Source: SCTD01 sp963784675
GTDB lineage: Bacteria > Actinomycetota > Actinomycetes > Mycobacteriales > SCTD01
Length of the DNA stretch: 64,000 nucleotides
Direction: 5' to 3'
NCBI GenBank assembly: GCA_963784675.1
Contig: CAWASE010000002.1
Span: 124,001-188,000, forward strand
In this document: piece after piece, positions 1 to 9,307 of the stretch
Layout: each line of letters starts with the position of its first letter
How positions within the stretch are numbered: the first letter of the stretch is position 1
The notes under the pieces: model-generated
Databases searched by the model: none
Seen by the model: only the letters and a program-made list of their open reading frames with translations
What the model was told of the DNA's origin: nothing
Translations under genes and position numbers: made by a program

Positions 1-2
1 CG

Positions 3-821
3 CTCAAGCTCGTGGAGTTCAACCTGGCCGTGACGATCGGTCCGCTCATCGCCGGCGTGCTGGTGGCGCAGGCGGGCTACCAGGCCGCCTACGGGCTCGA
101 CGTGCTCACCTTCGCCGCGGCGCTCGTCGCCGTCGCGGGACTGCCGTCGATGCCGCCGGCCGGAGGCGGACGCAGGGCGGGCACGGCGAGCGTGCTCGAG
201 GGCCTGTCGTTCCTGCGCACACGCCAGGTGCTGCTGATGACGTTCGTGCTCGACCTCGTGGCGATGGTGTTCGGGATGCCCCGGGCGCTGTTCCCGGCGC
301 TGGCCGAGAACGTCTACGGCGGAGGAGAACAGACCGCCGGTCTGCTCTACTCCGCGCTCGCCGCCGGTGCGCTCGTGGGCGCGCTGTTCTCCGGCTGGTT
401 CGGACGGGTGCACCGGCAGGGGATCGCGGTCATCCTGTCGATCCTGGCCTGGGGAGCGGCCATCACCGCGTTCGGCGCGACCGACGTGCTGTGGCTCGGC
501 CTGCTGTTCCTGGCCGCCGCCGGCACCGCGGACATGGTGTCGGCAGCCTTCCGCACCGCGATCCTGCAGGCCGCGGCGCCGGACGAGATGCGCGGCCGGC
601 TCGGCGGTGTGTTCATCGTCGTCGTGGCCGGCGGACCGCGGCTCGGGGACGCCCGGGCCGGCGGTGGCGCCGAGCTCGTCGGCGTGCAGGGGGCCTCGCT
701 CGCAGGGGGCCTTGCGGTCCTGGGGCTCACGACCGCCATCGCCGCTGCGGCCAAGGGCTTCCGCTCCTACGACGCCCGCGACCCGCTGCCGGACGCGGAG
801 CAGGCGCCTCGCGCCGGGTGA
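3..821 (+). CDS. MFS transporter, EntS-like, C-terminal part (cut by window edge)
   Basis: The frame is open from the first bases of the window, so the true start lies outside it; the GTG at 12 is only an internal valine. The visible roughly 270 residues contain about six hydrophobic helices and the conserved stretch DEMRGRLGGVFIVVVAGGPRLGD, split in the family between two helices, which is typical of EntS-type major facilitator exporters (siderophore or drug efflux). The protein ends in a short polar tail. No partner gene is visible upstream, and the next gene is convergent. The substrate cannot be deduced. Family assignment is good; function beyond 'exporter' is inference. Confidence 0.8.
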   Translation, partial: LKLVEFNLAVTIGPLIAGVLVAQAGYQAAYGLDVLTFAAALVAVAGLPSMPPAGGGRRAGTASVLEGLSFLRTRQVLLMTFVLDLVAMVFGMPRALFPALAENVYGGGEQTAGLLYSALAAGALVGALFSGWFGRVHRQGIAVILSILAWGAAITAFGATDVLWLGLLFLAAAGTADMVSAAFRTAILQAAAPDEMRGRLGGVFIVVVAGGPRLGDARAGGGAELVGVQGASLAGGLAVLGLTTAIAAAAKGFRSYDARDPLPDAEQAPRAG

Positions 822-855
822 TCGCCGGGCGGCTCGGCGCATCCGGCGAGCAGGC

Positions 856-1521
856 TCACGCCGTCGGCAGGGCGATCCAGGTCGCGCGGGCCAGCGCCAG
901 GGTGGTGCCAGCGGCGTCGAGCAGCGCCGAACCCGTGAACGTCTTGCGTCCCTCGGTCGACATCGTCCAGCCGACGACGACGTGCGGCTCGCCGGGGGCG
1001 GGAGCGCCGAGCCGGCGCAGCGCCATCCGTCCCAGGACCATCGGGCGCCCTCGCAGGTCGCTGGACCAGCCGCCGGGACAGTCCAGCGCGGCCCACACCT
1101 CGACGGGGTCGTCCGTGGCAGGCGTCCAGACGCAGGCCACCCGGCCGGGAGCCACCGGACCGGGCGCCAGGCGCAACCCGTCGGCGCGCTCGGGCCCGCA
1201 GACGTAGCAGCGCGGGAACGGGTGCTCGCTGAGGCCGGCGTAGTCGGCCGCGGCCGCCGCGGCCCGCTCGACCGTGACCGGGAGGACGGGTTCCAGGCCC
1301 AGGCTCGTCGGCGCCGCCTCGGCGACCAGCTCGGCACCGTCGAACAGCCGGGCGGTGCCCCCGGCGGCGTCGACCCGCAGGTCGGTGTCCAGGGGCGGCG
1401 GCCGTCGCAGCGTGACCTCGACGGCGTCGGCGCCGACGTAGGCGGCCAGACGTCCGCTGGTCACCCCTCCGTTGGCCGACCCGTCCGGGCCCTGGAACCT
1501 CGCTGCGATGCGCATCGGCAC
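856..1521 (-). CDS. Hotdog-fold-like conserved protein
   Basis: A 221-residue soluble protein with no signal peptide or membrane segment. The centre carries the motif HPFPRCYVCGPERADGL (about residues 98-114), a CxxCG element followed by GLRL that occurs in a group of actinobacterial hotdog/thioesterase-like proteins. The C-terminal half (GRPMVLGRMALRRL, then a beta-rich end) fits a second hotdog-type strand-helix unit. The GTG at 1521 is followed two codons later by an ATG, and neither has a clear ribosome site. It is convergent with the MFS gene. Likely role: acyl-CoA or acyl-ester binding or hydrolysis. This is inferred from fold resemblance only, and the substrate is unknown. Confidence 0.6.
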   Translation of the reverse strand: MPMRIAARFQGPDGSANGGVTSGRLAAYVGADAVEVTLRRPPPLDTDLRVDAAGGTARLFDGAELVAEAAPTSLGLEPVLPVTVERAAAAAADYAGLSEHPFPRCYVCGPERADGLRLAPGPVAPGRVACVWTPATDDPVEVWAALDCPGGWSSDLRGRPMVLGRMALRRLGAPAPGEPHVVVGWTMSTEGRKTFTGSALLDAAGTTLALARATWIALPTA

Positions 1522-1711
1522 ATGGTGTCAGCAGGCTGTCGCGCCGACTGTCAACGACTGCGGCAACCCGACCGCGCCGGTCCACGAGGTCTGGCATTCC
1601 GCTGTGCCCGGGGCTCGGTTCACGTAGCGTCCCGAACCGGACAGGGGGCCCGGCTGGGCCGCGTCCGTCGGGGGGGAGGTGCCCCGCCGACGTGAGTGCT
1701 GAGGACGGCCC

Positions 1712-3355
1712 GTGAGCGCTGGAGATCGCCGCCCCGAGCCGCCGGCCGAGGTGCCGGTACGAGCGACGGCGGAGCGCGCGCCCCTGCCGGGCACCCCGGC
1801 GCGCCGGCGGCCGGCTGCCGAGCAGACCGCGCGACGTCCCGCCACCGCCGCTCGGACCTCCGACCCGGACGCGCCGGCGGCCGCCCCCTCGACGGCCCGG
1901 CGCGCACCCGCGCCGCGGCGGGCACCGACGCGGTCACCGACGCAGGCGCGACCTGCCCCTGCGCCCCCCGTCGTCGACGCCCCCCGGGCGCCGGCCCGGT
2001 TGTCCCGCGCCGACGCGGCCCGGCTGCGTCGTGAAGCCCTGGGCGCCGAGGCGGTGGCGGGCGCGGTCGTCGACGCCGCCGACCAGCGCGCGGCCGGCCT
2101 GTCGCAGGCGGCGCGACGCGAAGCGGAGCAGCGTGCGGCCACGGCGCAGGCTCCTGTGCGCTTCTCCACCGCCCCCTCGCCGACGCGGGCGACGGCGACC
2201 TCGACCGCCCGGCAAGACGCGCGGCCGGACGCGCGGTCGGCCTCGGCGGACCCGACGGCGACGGACCGCGAGCCGGAGGGTGCCGAGCCCCGGTACGCCT
2301 CCTTCCCGCGCCGGGCCGCCTCTCTCGGGCTCGATGTCGCGTTGTCGGCGGCGCTGCTGCTGCCCGTCGAAGGCGTCTTCCTGGCCGTGGCCCGTCAGCT
2401 GGACGGGCGGACGAACGCCCTGCGCGCGGCCCTGGGCGTCCTCGTCGTCACCGCGATCGCGCAGGTCTTCCTCCAGGTCGACAGGGAGGCGCAGCGTGGC
2501 GCGACGTTCGGCAAGGCGCTGGTGCGGATCACGCTGGTCGACAGCGCGAAGGGCAAGCGGCTCCGGCTGCGGCGCGTCCTCGTCCGTCGCCTGCTCAGCG
2601 GTCTGTTGTGGTTCGTCAGCTATCCGGTCGCGCTGCTGGGGCCCTCGCACCGCACGCTCGCGGACCGGCTCCTGGGGACCGAGGTCCGACCGGACCCCGC
2701 CGCGCGGAGCGTGCGGCGCATCCTGCTCGAGCCGGCGCGGCTCGTGGTGCTGGTCCTGGCGGTGGGGGCGCTGCTGCTGACCCCGGTGGTCGACGGCGCG
2801 CTGCGGCCGGCGCCACCGGTGCCGACGCCGGTGACGGGGCCGGTGCGCGCCCTCGACCTCGACGATCTCGACGGCAGGCTGCTGGTGCCGGCAGGGTTGG
2901 ACCGGCAGCCGGACGACGGACCGGGGCTGGGCGAGACCACGGCCGCGGACACGGCCGCCAACCTGGCGAGGTCGGCGGTCGAGACCGGACAGCTGCAGAA
3001 GTTCTTCACCGACCTCGGGTTGCAGAGAGGCCTGGGGCACGCCTACAGCGGTGAGCTGACCGGCGTGCAGACCCGGGTGACGGTCTCGGTGGTCCGCTTC
3101 GCCGCCCCGGACGGGGCCGATCGACTCGTGAGCCTGATCCGCACGAGCAACGACGGGTCGCTCCGCAGTCGCACCGTGCCCAACGCCGTGACGTCAGCCT
3201 CGCAGCAGGCCGACGGCTACCTCCAGGAGGCCGTGTTCAGCCGGGGACGCTTCGCCTACACGCTGGACGTCGCCACCGCCGACCGGGTCGCGCAGGACGA
3301 GTTCGACCGGCTGCTGAAGATCTTCCGCGACCTGGTGGTCCGCTCCGACCCGTAG
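1712..3355 (+). CDS. RDD-domain membrane protein with long Ala/Pro/Arg-rich N-terminus
   Basis: A 547-residue protein. Residues 1-190 are low-complexity Ala/Pro/Arg/Thr-rich sequence without predicted fold. An RDD module follows at about 195-325, beginning PRRAASLGLDVALS, with the paired helices, the GKALVRITLVD segment and a closing RTLADRLLGTEV typical of the family. A further hydrophobic helix (about 335-360) and a roughly 180-residue C-terminal domain, probably outside the membrane, complete it. The GTG start has GAGGAC eight bases upstream. RDD proteins are integral membrane proteins of poorly defined role, some implicated in ion transport. The C-terminal region is not recognised. The long N-terminus is unusual for the family. 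Confidence 0.75.
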   Translation: MSAGDRRPEPPAEVPVRATAERAPLPGTPARRRPAAEQTARRPATAARTSDPDAPAAAPSTARRAPAPRRAPTRSPTQARPAPAPPVVDAPRAPARLSRADAARLRREALGAEAVAGAVVDAADQRAAGLSQAARREAEQRAATAQAPVRFSTAPSPTRATATSTARQDARPDARSASADPTATDREPEGAEPRYASFPRRAASLGLDVALSAALLLPVEGVFLAVARQLDGRTNALRAALGVLVVTAIAQVFLQVDREAQRGATFGKALVRITLVDSAKGKRLRLRRVLVRRLLSGLLWFVSYPVALLGPSHRTLADRLLGTEVRPDPAARSVRRILLEPARLVVLVLAVGALLLTPVVDGALRPAPPVPTPVTGPVRALDLDDLDGRLLVPAGLDRQPDDGPGLGETTAADTAANLARSAVETGQLQKFFTDLGLQRGLGHAYSGELTGVQTRVTVSVVRFAAPDGADRLVSLIRTSNDGSLRSRTVPNAVTSASQQADGYLQEAVFSRGRFAYTLDVATADRVAQDEFDRLLKIFRDLVVRSDP

Positions 3356-3397
3356 CCGCGCCTGCGTGGTCGCGCCGCCGCCGCTACGTTCGCTGCC

Positions 3398-5317
3398 ATG
3401 AAGCGCGTGCTGTTCGTCCTGGCCCTGCTGCTGTCCACGCTGGTCGTGCCCGGTGCCGCCCAGGCCGCCGCGCCGACCGCCGGGCAGGACACCTTCACGG
3501 CGGTGGACCCGGTGCGCCTGCTCGACACCCGCGAGGGGCTCGGCGCGCCGCGGGCCAAGCTCGGCCCCGGCGGCACCGTCGACCTGGTCGTCCGGGGGCT
3601 GGCGAGCGTGCCGGCCAGCGCGACCGCCGTGATCCTCAACGTCACCGCGACCGGGGCGACGTCCGGGACCGACGTCCGCGTCTACCCGACCGACGCGGCA
3701 GCGGTCCCGGTGGTCAGCAACCTGAACGTCGCGCGCGGCGGCACGGTCGCGAACCTGGTGACCGTGAAGCTGGGCTCCGACGGCGCGGTGCGGCTGCGCA
3801 ACGAGGCCGGCACCGTCGACCTGGTCGCGGACCTGTCCGGCTGGACCGGCCCGGCGGCGCCGGACCGTCCGGGCTCGACGTTCGTGCCGACGGCGCCCGT
3901 GCGGCTGCTGGACACGCGGGACACGACCCGCGTCGGACCGGGCCAGGCCCGGCGGCTCGACCTGCTGACCGACCGGCAGGGCAACGGATCAGGCGTGCCG
4001 GCCGACGCGACGGCCGTCGTCCTGAACGTCACGGCGGTGGCCCCTACGGCCTCCACCGACGTGCGGGTGTATCCGACGAGGACCGGAGGCGAGGTACCGA
4101 CCGTCAGCAACCTGAACGCGACGGCGGGACGCACCGTGCCGAACCAGGTGGTCGTCGCGGTGGGCCAGGGCGTCAGCGTCCAGCTGCGCAACAGCGCCGG
4201 ACAGGTGCACCTGATCGCCGACCTCGCCGGCTGGTTCGTGCCGGGCACCGACGCCGCGGCGTTCCACCCGGCAGACCCGGTGCGGCTGCTCGACACCCGT
4301 GACGGCGGAGCCCGGCTCGGACCCGGGGGCACGCTGGACCTGCCGGTGGCCGGCGTGGGGGCGGTGCCTGCGGTCGCGACCGCGGTCGTCCTGAACGTCA
4401 CCGCCGTGGCTGCGTCCGCGAGCAGCGACGTACGCGTGTACCCGACGTCGTCGGACGCCGTGCCGACAGTCAGCAACCTCAATCTCGTGCGTGGTCAGAC
4501 GGTGCCGAACGCCGTCACGGTGGCCCTCGGACGGGACGGCTCGGTGCGGCTGCGCAACAACAGCGGCACGGTCGATCTCGTCGTGGACCTCGCCGGCTGG
4601 TACCTGCCCACCGGTGACGGCTGGGACATCTCCTGGCCGCAGTGCACCTCGTCGGGCTCGGCGAGCAGCAGGCTTCCGACCGGTGGCGCGTTCGCTGTCG
4701 TGGGGCTGACCCGGTCCCGACCGTTCACCGACAACGAGTGCTTCACCGCGCAGTGGCAGTGGGCCTCCTCGCTGCCTGGGGAGCCGGCCGTCTACCTCAA
4801 CACGAACGCACCCGGTGCTCGCGACACCGCGGACGGCCGGGTGTGGGTCGAGGTCTGCGGGACCGCGACACCGACGAGCACCTGCGGTCGCCAGTACGGC
4901 GTCCGGCTCGCGCAGTACGCCCTGGCCCGGCTCCCGGGGACGCCGTCCGGGGGCAAGCCGATGGTGTGGATGGACGTCGAGGGTCCGTACGCCAACGGCC
5001 CGTTCTGGCAGACGGGCTACGCCGGCGCGGTCGCGGTCAACCGGTCCGTGTACGCAGGCGCCGTCGAGACGCTGCGCGCGGCGGGGTACCGGGTCGGCGC
5101 CTACTCCGACCGGGCCACGAGCAGCGCGGTGGACTGGACCGACATCATGGGCGACTACCGGCTGCTGCAGACGCAGAACTGGGTCTTCCGGGCACCCACC
5201 GCCGACCCTGCGCCGCTGTGCACCCCGGAGAGCTCGTTCAGCGGCGGTCCGGTCGTGATGGTGCAGGTGCAACCGGGCCAGAGCGGTCAGGCCTACGACG
5301 TCGACCACGCCTGCTGA
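3398..5317 (+). CDS. Secreted protein: three ~125-aa repeats plus glycoside-hydrolase-like C-terminal domain
   Basis: A 639-residue exported protein. The signal peptide is residues 1-24 (LFVLALLLSTLVV then a GAAQAAA cleavage region). Three homologous repeats follow (about 30-150, 160-285, 285-405), each opening with PVRLLDTR and containing ATAVxLNVTA, VRVYPT, SNLN and a closing DLxGW. This module occurs in actinobacterial cell-surface proteins. Residues about 410-639 start WDISWPQC and resemble the glycoside-hydrolase-like TIM-barrel domain (Rv2525c/GH25-related), with the acidic WMDVEGPY segment in the expected catalytic strand. The end is four bases from the convergent photolyase stop. The likely role is cell-envelope binding and possible peptidoglycan or glycan hydrolysis; the activity is inference. 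Confidence 0.8.
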   Translation: MKRVLFVLALLLSTLVVPGAAQAAAPTAGQDTFTAVDPVRLLDTREGLGAPRAKLGPGGTVDLVVRGLASVPASATAVILNVTATGATSGTDVRVYPTDAAAVPVVSNLNVARGGTVANLVTVKLGSDGAVRLRNEAGTVDLVADLSGWTGPAAPDRPGSTFVPTAPVRLLDTRDTTRVGPGQARRLDLLTDRQGNGSGVPADATAVVLNVTAVAPTASTDVRVYPTRTGGEVPTVSNLNATAGRTVPNQVVVAVGQGVSVQLRNSAGQVHLIADLAGWFVPGTDAAAFHPADPVRLLDTRDGGARLGPGGTLDLPVAGVGAVPAVATAVVLNVTAVAASASSDVRVYPTSSDAVPTVSNLNLVRGQTVPNAVTVALGRDGSVRLRNNSGTVDLVVDLAGWYLPTGDGWDISWPQCTSSGSASSRLPTGGAFAVVGLTRSRPFTDNECFTAQWQWASSLPGEPAVYLNTNAPGARDTADGRVWVEVCGTATPTSTCGRQYGVRLAQYALARLPGTPSGGKPMVWMDVEGPYANGPFWQTGYAGAVAVNRSVYAGAVETLRAAGYRVGAYSDRATSSAVDWTDIMGDYRLLQTQNWVFRAPTADPAPLCTPESSFSGGPVVMVQVQPGQSGQAYDVDHAC

Positions 5318-5321
5318 GGCG

Positions 5322-6668
5322 TCAGCCCTTGACCTCGCCGTAGCGCCGCAGCGCCTCCTCGCGCTCGGCCTTGTGGTCGACGATCGGCTCGGGATAGCCG
5401 TTCGGCGCACCGTCGGGCAGCGTCCAGGGCTCGTGCACTGCCTTGCCCTTCACCTCGCGCAGCTCGGGCACCCACCGCCGGATGTAGTCACCGGCCGGGT
5501 CGTAGTCCCGGCCCTGCTTCACCGGGTTGAAGACGCGGAAGTACGGCGAGGCGTCGGTCCCCGTACCGGCGATCCACTGCCAGCCGTGGTTGTTGCTCGC
5601 GAGGTCGCCGTCGCGCAGGTGCTGCATGAAGTGCCGGGCGCCGCGCCACCAGTGCAGGTGCAGGTCCTTGGTGAGGAACGAACCGACGATCATCCGGACG
5701 CGGTTGTGCATCCACGCCTCGCCGAGCAGCTGTCGCATGCCGGCGTCGACGATGGGGAATCCGGTGCGGCCCTGCGCCCACGCCTCGAAGTGCGCGTCGG
5801 CGACCGCGCCGGTGTCGTAGCGCATCGGCTTCATCTTCGCGACGAGGTCCTCGCGGGCCGTGCGCGGCTGGTGCCAGAGCACGTCGGCGTAGAAGTCGCG
5901 CCAGATGAGCTCGTCGCCGAAGGTGCTCGGCCCGCTACCTCGGCCGAGGGCGGCGTGCAGCGTCCGCGGGTGCACGCAGCCGTACTTGAGGTACACCGAC
6001 AGCTGCGACGTGCCGTCGACGCCCGGCAGGTCGCGACGGTCGGCGTAGTCCTCGACCCCGTCGGCGAGGAAGTCCTTCCAGCGGGCCAGCGCCGCGTGCT
6101 CGCCGGCGGCGGGCAGGACGACCTCCCCCAGCGCCGGGTCCTCCGGGATGCCGTCGCTGCTCAGGCCGCCGTCGGTCCAGGGCACCGACCGGGGCGACAG
6201 GGCCGGTGCGTGCAGGCCGCGGGCCCGCCACGCGCGCGCGAACGGCGTGAACACCTTGTACGGCGTGCCGTCGTCCTTGGTGAGCGAGCCGGGCGTGACG
6301 CCGTACGGCGAGCCGGTGGCCACCAGCGGCACGTCCAGCGCGTCACGCACCCGCTCGTCGCGCTCGCGTCCGTACGGTCCGTGGTCGCTGGAGACGTGCA
6401 CGCTCTGCGCCCCGGTCCTGCGGACGAGGCGCTCCAGCACCTGCTCGGGGTGGCCCTGCACCACCCGCAGCCGGCCGTCGGTGCGCTCCTCCAGCTCGCG
6501 GAGACAGCCGTAGAGGAAGGCCAGCCGCGGCCTGCCGGACGGCGTGCGCAGCGCCGGATCCAGCACGAACAGCGGCACGACCTCGTCGGCGGCGTCACGG
6601 GCGGCGAGCAGGGCTGGGTGGTCGGCGAGCCGCAGGTCGCGGCGGAACCACAGGATCGACACGGTCAC
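5322..6668 (-). CDS. phr: Deoxyribodipyrimidine photolyase / cryptochrome family
   Basis: A 448-residue flavoprotein that repairs UV-induced pyrimidine dimers with light. The N-terminal antenna-binding domain starts SILWFRRDLRLADHPAL. The FAD-binding C-terminal half shows GRTGFPIVDAGMRQL, WMHNRVRM, the NNHGWQWIAGTG segment and FNPVKQGRDYDP, all signature photolyase sequences. I chose the GTG at 6668, giving MTVSILWFRRDL at the usual family N-terminus; upstream in-frame codons give an Arg/Pro-rich extension without homology. Length is normal. Whether it is a class I CPD photolyase or a (6-4) or cryptochrome variant cannot be settled by eye, but the class I repair type fits best. Confidence 0.92.
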   Translation of the reverse strand: MTVSILWFRRDLRLADHPALLAARDAADEVVPLFVLDPALRTPSGRPRLAFLYGCLRELEERTDGRLRVVQGHPEQVLERLVRRTGAQSVHVSSDHGPYGRERDERVRDALDVPLVATGSPYGVTPGSLTKDDGTPYKVFTPFARAWRARGLHAPALSPRSVPWTDGGLSSDGIPEDPALGEVVLPAAGEHAALARWKDFLADGVEDYADRRDLPGVDGTSQLSVYLKYGCVHPRTLHAALGRGSGPSTFGDELIWRDFYADVLWHQPRTAREDLVAKMKPMRYDTGAVADAHFEAWAQGRTGFPIVDAGMRQLLGEAWMHNRVRMIVGSFLTKDLHLHWWRGARHFMQHLRDGDLASNNHGWQWIAGTGTDASPYFRVFNPVKQGRDYDPAGDYIRRWVPELREVKGKAVHEPWTLPDGAPNGYPEPIVDHKAEREEALRRYGEVKG

Positions 6669-6778
6669 CCGGTGCAGGCTAGGGCGGGGTCGGCCGGCCC
6701 GCACGGCGAGCCGCAACCGCATGCGCGGTCCGCGAGGGGGCACGGTGGGGGCTCGACCCCCGCACCCCGAGGAGCCTC

Positions 6779-7810
6779 ATGACCCGCCCGCTCGCCCTGG
6801 ACGTCGGAGGGCCCGTCTCCGACGGGCTCCGGACCGTCACGACGTTCGTCCCGAAGCTGATCGGCGCTGCCCTGCTGCTGGTGGTGGGGTGGTTCGTCGC
6901 CAAGGTCGTCGCCAAGGTCGTCGACCGCTTGCTGCACCGGGTCGGGTTCGACGGCGCCCTGGAGCGCGGCGGCATCAAGCGCGCGCTGTCCTCGACCTCG
7001 TTGGACGCCGGCGACCTGGTCTCCAAGCTCGTCTTCTTCGCGGTCTTCCTGCCGTTCCTGTCGGCGGCCGTCGGCGCGCTGGGCATCGCCGCTCTGACCC
7101 AACCGCTCGCGGCCTTCATCGCCCTGGTCCCGCGGATCCTGGTGGCGATCGTCCTCGTGGTGGTCGGCGCGGTGCTGGCGGGCGCCGTCCGCGGCGTCGT
7201 GCAGCAGTCCCTCGGCGGTCTCAGCTACGGCAAGGTCGTCGGCGACGTCGCGGGCGGGCTGGTGCTGCTCGGCTTCGTCAAGGCAGCGCTGGACCAGGTG
7301 GGCGTCGCGACGACTGTCACGGGGCCGCTGCTCTACGCGATCCTCGGCACGGTCGCGGGTGTGGTGGTCGTCGGGGTCGGCGGCGGGCTCGTCCGTCCGA
7401 TGCAGTCGCGCTGGGAGTCGATGCTGGACTCTGCCGCGATCGAGAGCGGCAAGATCAAGGCCGCCGCGTCCGCCCCGCGTCCGGCCGCGCCTGCTCCGGC
7501 AGCGCCTGCGCCGAGCGCAGCAGCGCCCGCCCCGGCGTCGGCGGCGGAGCGGGACGTCCGGCCCGCGGAGACCGCTCCCGTCGTGCCTGCGACGACGCAG
7601 CGCCCCGAGCCGCCCGTCGCTGCCGCGGCCTCACCCGCGGGCGACGTGGTCGAACCCGCCGACCCGGACCGTTCGCCGTTCGCCCGGCCGGCGCAGCCGC
7701 CGCCCGGCGAGCGGCTGTTCTCGCGTCCGGCAGACCCGCGGACGCGGACCACCGAGCCCGACGACGACGAGGACGGCGAGCAGACCACGCGGCAGCTGCC
7801 CCGACCCTGA
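6779..7810 (+). CDS. Mechanosensitive-channel TM-helix repeat protein (MscS-related)
   Basis: A 343-residue membrane protein. Residues 10-215 contain four to five hydrophobic helices with the conserved TM-helix repeat seen in small-conductance mechanosensitive channel relatives (VGWFVAKVVAKVVDRLL, then a second copy around VVVGAVLAGAVRGVV). No MscS beta-domain follows. Residues 235-343 are instead an Ala/Pro-rich disordered tail ending in an acidic stretch (DDDEDG). The ATG is preceded by GAGGAG. It probably forms or modulates a membrane channel; direct channel function is unproven for this subfamily. The tRNA-Arg gene lies just downstream on the other strand. Confidence 0.8.
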   Translation: MTRPLALDVGGPVSDGLRTVTTFVPKLIGAALLLVVGWFVAKVVAKVVDRLLHRVGFDGALERGGIKRALSSTSLDAGDLVSKLVFFAVFLPFLSAAVGALGIAALTQPLAAFIALVPRILVAIVLVVVGAVLAGAVRGVVQQSLGGLSYGKVVGDVAGGLVLLGFVKAALDQVGVATTVTGPLLYAILGTVAGVVVVGVGGGLVRPMQSRWESMLDSAAIESGKIKAAASAPRPAAPAPAAPAPSAAAPAPASAAERDVRPAETAPVVPATTQRPEPPVAAAASPAGDVVEPADPDRSPFARPAQPPPGERLFSRPADPRTRTTEPDDDEDGEQTTRQLPRP

Positions 7811-7826
7811 CCGGTCAGCGCGGCGG

Positions 7827-7899
7827 TGCCCCCGGAGAGAATCGAACTCCCGACGCCCTCCTTAGGACGGAGGCGCTCTATCCACTGAGCTACGGAGGC
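7827..7899 (-). tRNA. tRNA-Arg (anticodon CCT)
   Basis: A 73-nt cloverleaf read on the minus strand. The acceptor stem GCCTCCG pairs with CGGGGGC with one G-U pair. The anticodon stem CCTCC/GGAGG encloses a loop with anticodon CCT (codon AGG), and the T-arm has GTTCGAT. The discriminator base is A; CCA is not encoded. Confidence 0.95.
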
Positions 7900-7961
7900 G
7901 GACGCCGCAAGCCTAGCCTCGGGGTCGCCGCCAGTCCGTCACCGCGAGAGGCCCCACGACG

Positions 7962-8162
7962 ATGACCTGCGCCCCCGACGAGCGGTCGGACGACCCGAGC
8001 GCGGCGACCGTCCCGCGCCGGCGTCGACGCGCCGTCGGTCCGCCGGGCTCCCGTCCGGCCGAGCGCAGCGTCGGGTCCCTCGGGGAGCAGCCGGAGCAGG
8101 AGGTTCCGTCGGACGACGACGAGCGGCTGCGTCGCGAGGTCCCTCCGCACCACGGCACCTGA
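7962..8162 (+). CDS. Small conserved-looking acidic/basic protein
   Basis: A 66-residue ORF with an ATG preceded by GAGAGG. The middle is Arg-rich and the end is acidic, closing with DDDERLRREVPPHHGT. A C-terminal (D)ERLxRxxPPHH pattern is one I associate with small uncharacterised actinobacterial proteins, which supports a real gene. There is no membrane segment or recognisable domain. It lies between tRNA-Arg and a convergent PAP2 gene. Function is unknown. Confidence 0.5.
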   Translation: MTCAPDERSDDPSAATVPRRRRRAVGPPGSRPAERSVGSLGEQPEQEVPSDDDERLRREVPPHHGT

Positions 8163-8187
8163 CGCGCGGCGCCGGTGTCCGGTCGGC

Positions 8188-9165
8188 TCAGGAGCCTGCG
8201 TCGACCGGGCCTGCCGGCTGCCAGAGGGCGGCGGCGCACCATGCCGCGACGGCGATCAGCGCACCGACGACGGCGTCGAGCCAGAAGTGGTTGGCGGTGA
8301 TGACCACGACCGCCAGGGTGACGGTGGGATACAGCAGCCACAGCCGCCTCCACCGGGACGCCGAGGTGCCGGCCAGGGCCAGCGCGACCAGGAGCGCCCA
8401 GGCGACGTGCAGGCTCGGCATGGCCGCGAACTGGTTGACGAAGGTGTCGTCACCGGTGGAGTAGACGGCCGGGCCCAGCAGCCGGCCGGTGTCGATGAAG
8501 CCGAGGTCGGTGAGCATCCGCGGCGGCGCCACCGGCAGCGCGAGGTGCAGCACCAGCGCGACGCCGGTCGTCACGCCCAGCGCGTCGCGGGTGCGCCGGT
8601 ACAGCGGCGAGCCGCGCAGCAGCAGCCACAGCAGCGTCAGCGCGGTCAGGGGGAAGTGGGCGGACGCGTAGAAGACGTTGGCGGCCCGGCCGAGTCCGGG
8701 CACGTCCAGGGCCAACGACTGGACGGTGAGCTCGCTGGGCAGCAGAGGCAGCCGCTCCTGCAGGTTCCACAGCGCGCGCGCGTGCTGCAGCGCCGACGTC
8801 TCCTCGCCCGCGGTCAGCAGTCGGGCGGCGCGGTAGATGCCCAGCAGCGCCACGACCAGCAGGGCCTCGCGCAGCACTCGCAGCAGCAGGTCGCGCCAGT
8901 CCGCGCCGTGGGTCGCGCCGACGTCCGCCGGGGCCGGACGGCGCACGGGTGCCGGTGCGAGCGCGCCGTCCTCGGCACGTGCGAGCCGCGGCGCCCCGAC
9001 GTCGCTCAGCGAGGGCCGGGACGGCGGCGGCGTCACGCGGGGTCCGTCCGCGTCGTCCGCGTCGTCCGCTCGGACTCTGCAGGGTACGCCGTCGTCCGGA
9101 AAGGACGGGTAGCAGCGCTGGCTCGGCGGTCGTGCATCCGGGCAAGATACCGTCCGCGCGCGCAT
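8188..9165 (-). CDS. PAP2-type membrane phosphatase/transferase
   Basis: A protein of up to 325 residues. The first ~90 are polar and Ala/Asp/Pro-rich, with a small repeat (ADDADDADG). Five or six transmembrane helices follow. The PAP2-superfamily active-site blocks are visible late in the protein: AMPSLHVAW (SxxH motif) and NHFWLDAVVGA (HxxxD motif), with about 50 residues between them. Relatives act on phosphatidate or inositol/isoprenoid phospholipids at the membrane. The start is uncertain: no good ribosome site precedes 9165, and internal GTG codons would trim the disordered N-terminus without affecting the membrane domain. Confidence 0.8.
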   Translation of the reverse strand: MRARTVSCPDARPPSQRCYPSFPDDGVPCRVRADDADDADGPRVTPPPSRPSLSDVGAPRLARAEDGALAPAPVRRPAPADVGATHGADWRDLLLRVLREALLVVALLGIYRAARLLTAGEETSALQHARALWNLQERLPLLPSELTVQSLALDVPGLGRAANVFYASAHFPLTALTLLWLLLRGSPLYRRTRDALGVTTGVALVLHLALPVAPPRMLTDLGFIDTGRLLGPAVYSTGDDTFVNQFAAMPSLHVAWALLVALALAGTSASRWRRLWLLYPTVTLAVVVITANHFWLDAVVGALIAVAAWCAAALWQPAGPVDAGS

Positions 9166-9307
9166 CTGGCAGCACGCGTCGGGCGTCCACGGCCGCGTCG
9201 GAGCGCAGCGGCCGCCCGCCCCCTCGCGCGTGGCGGGCCTTACCCGGACCGCTCGCGTGCGGCATGATCGCCCGCGTCACGTCCCATTCGATCTGAGGAG
9301 GCTCGTC

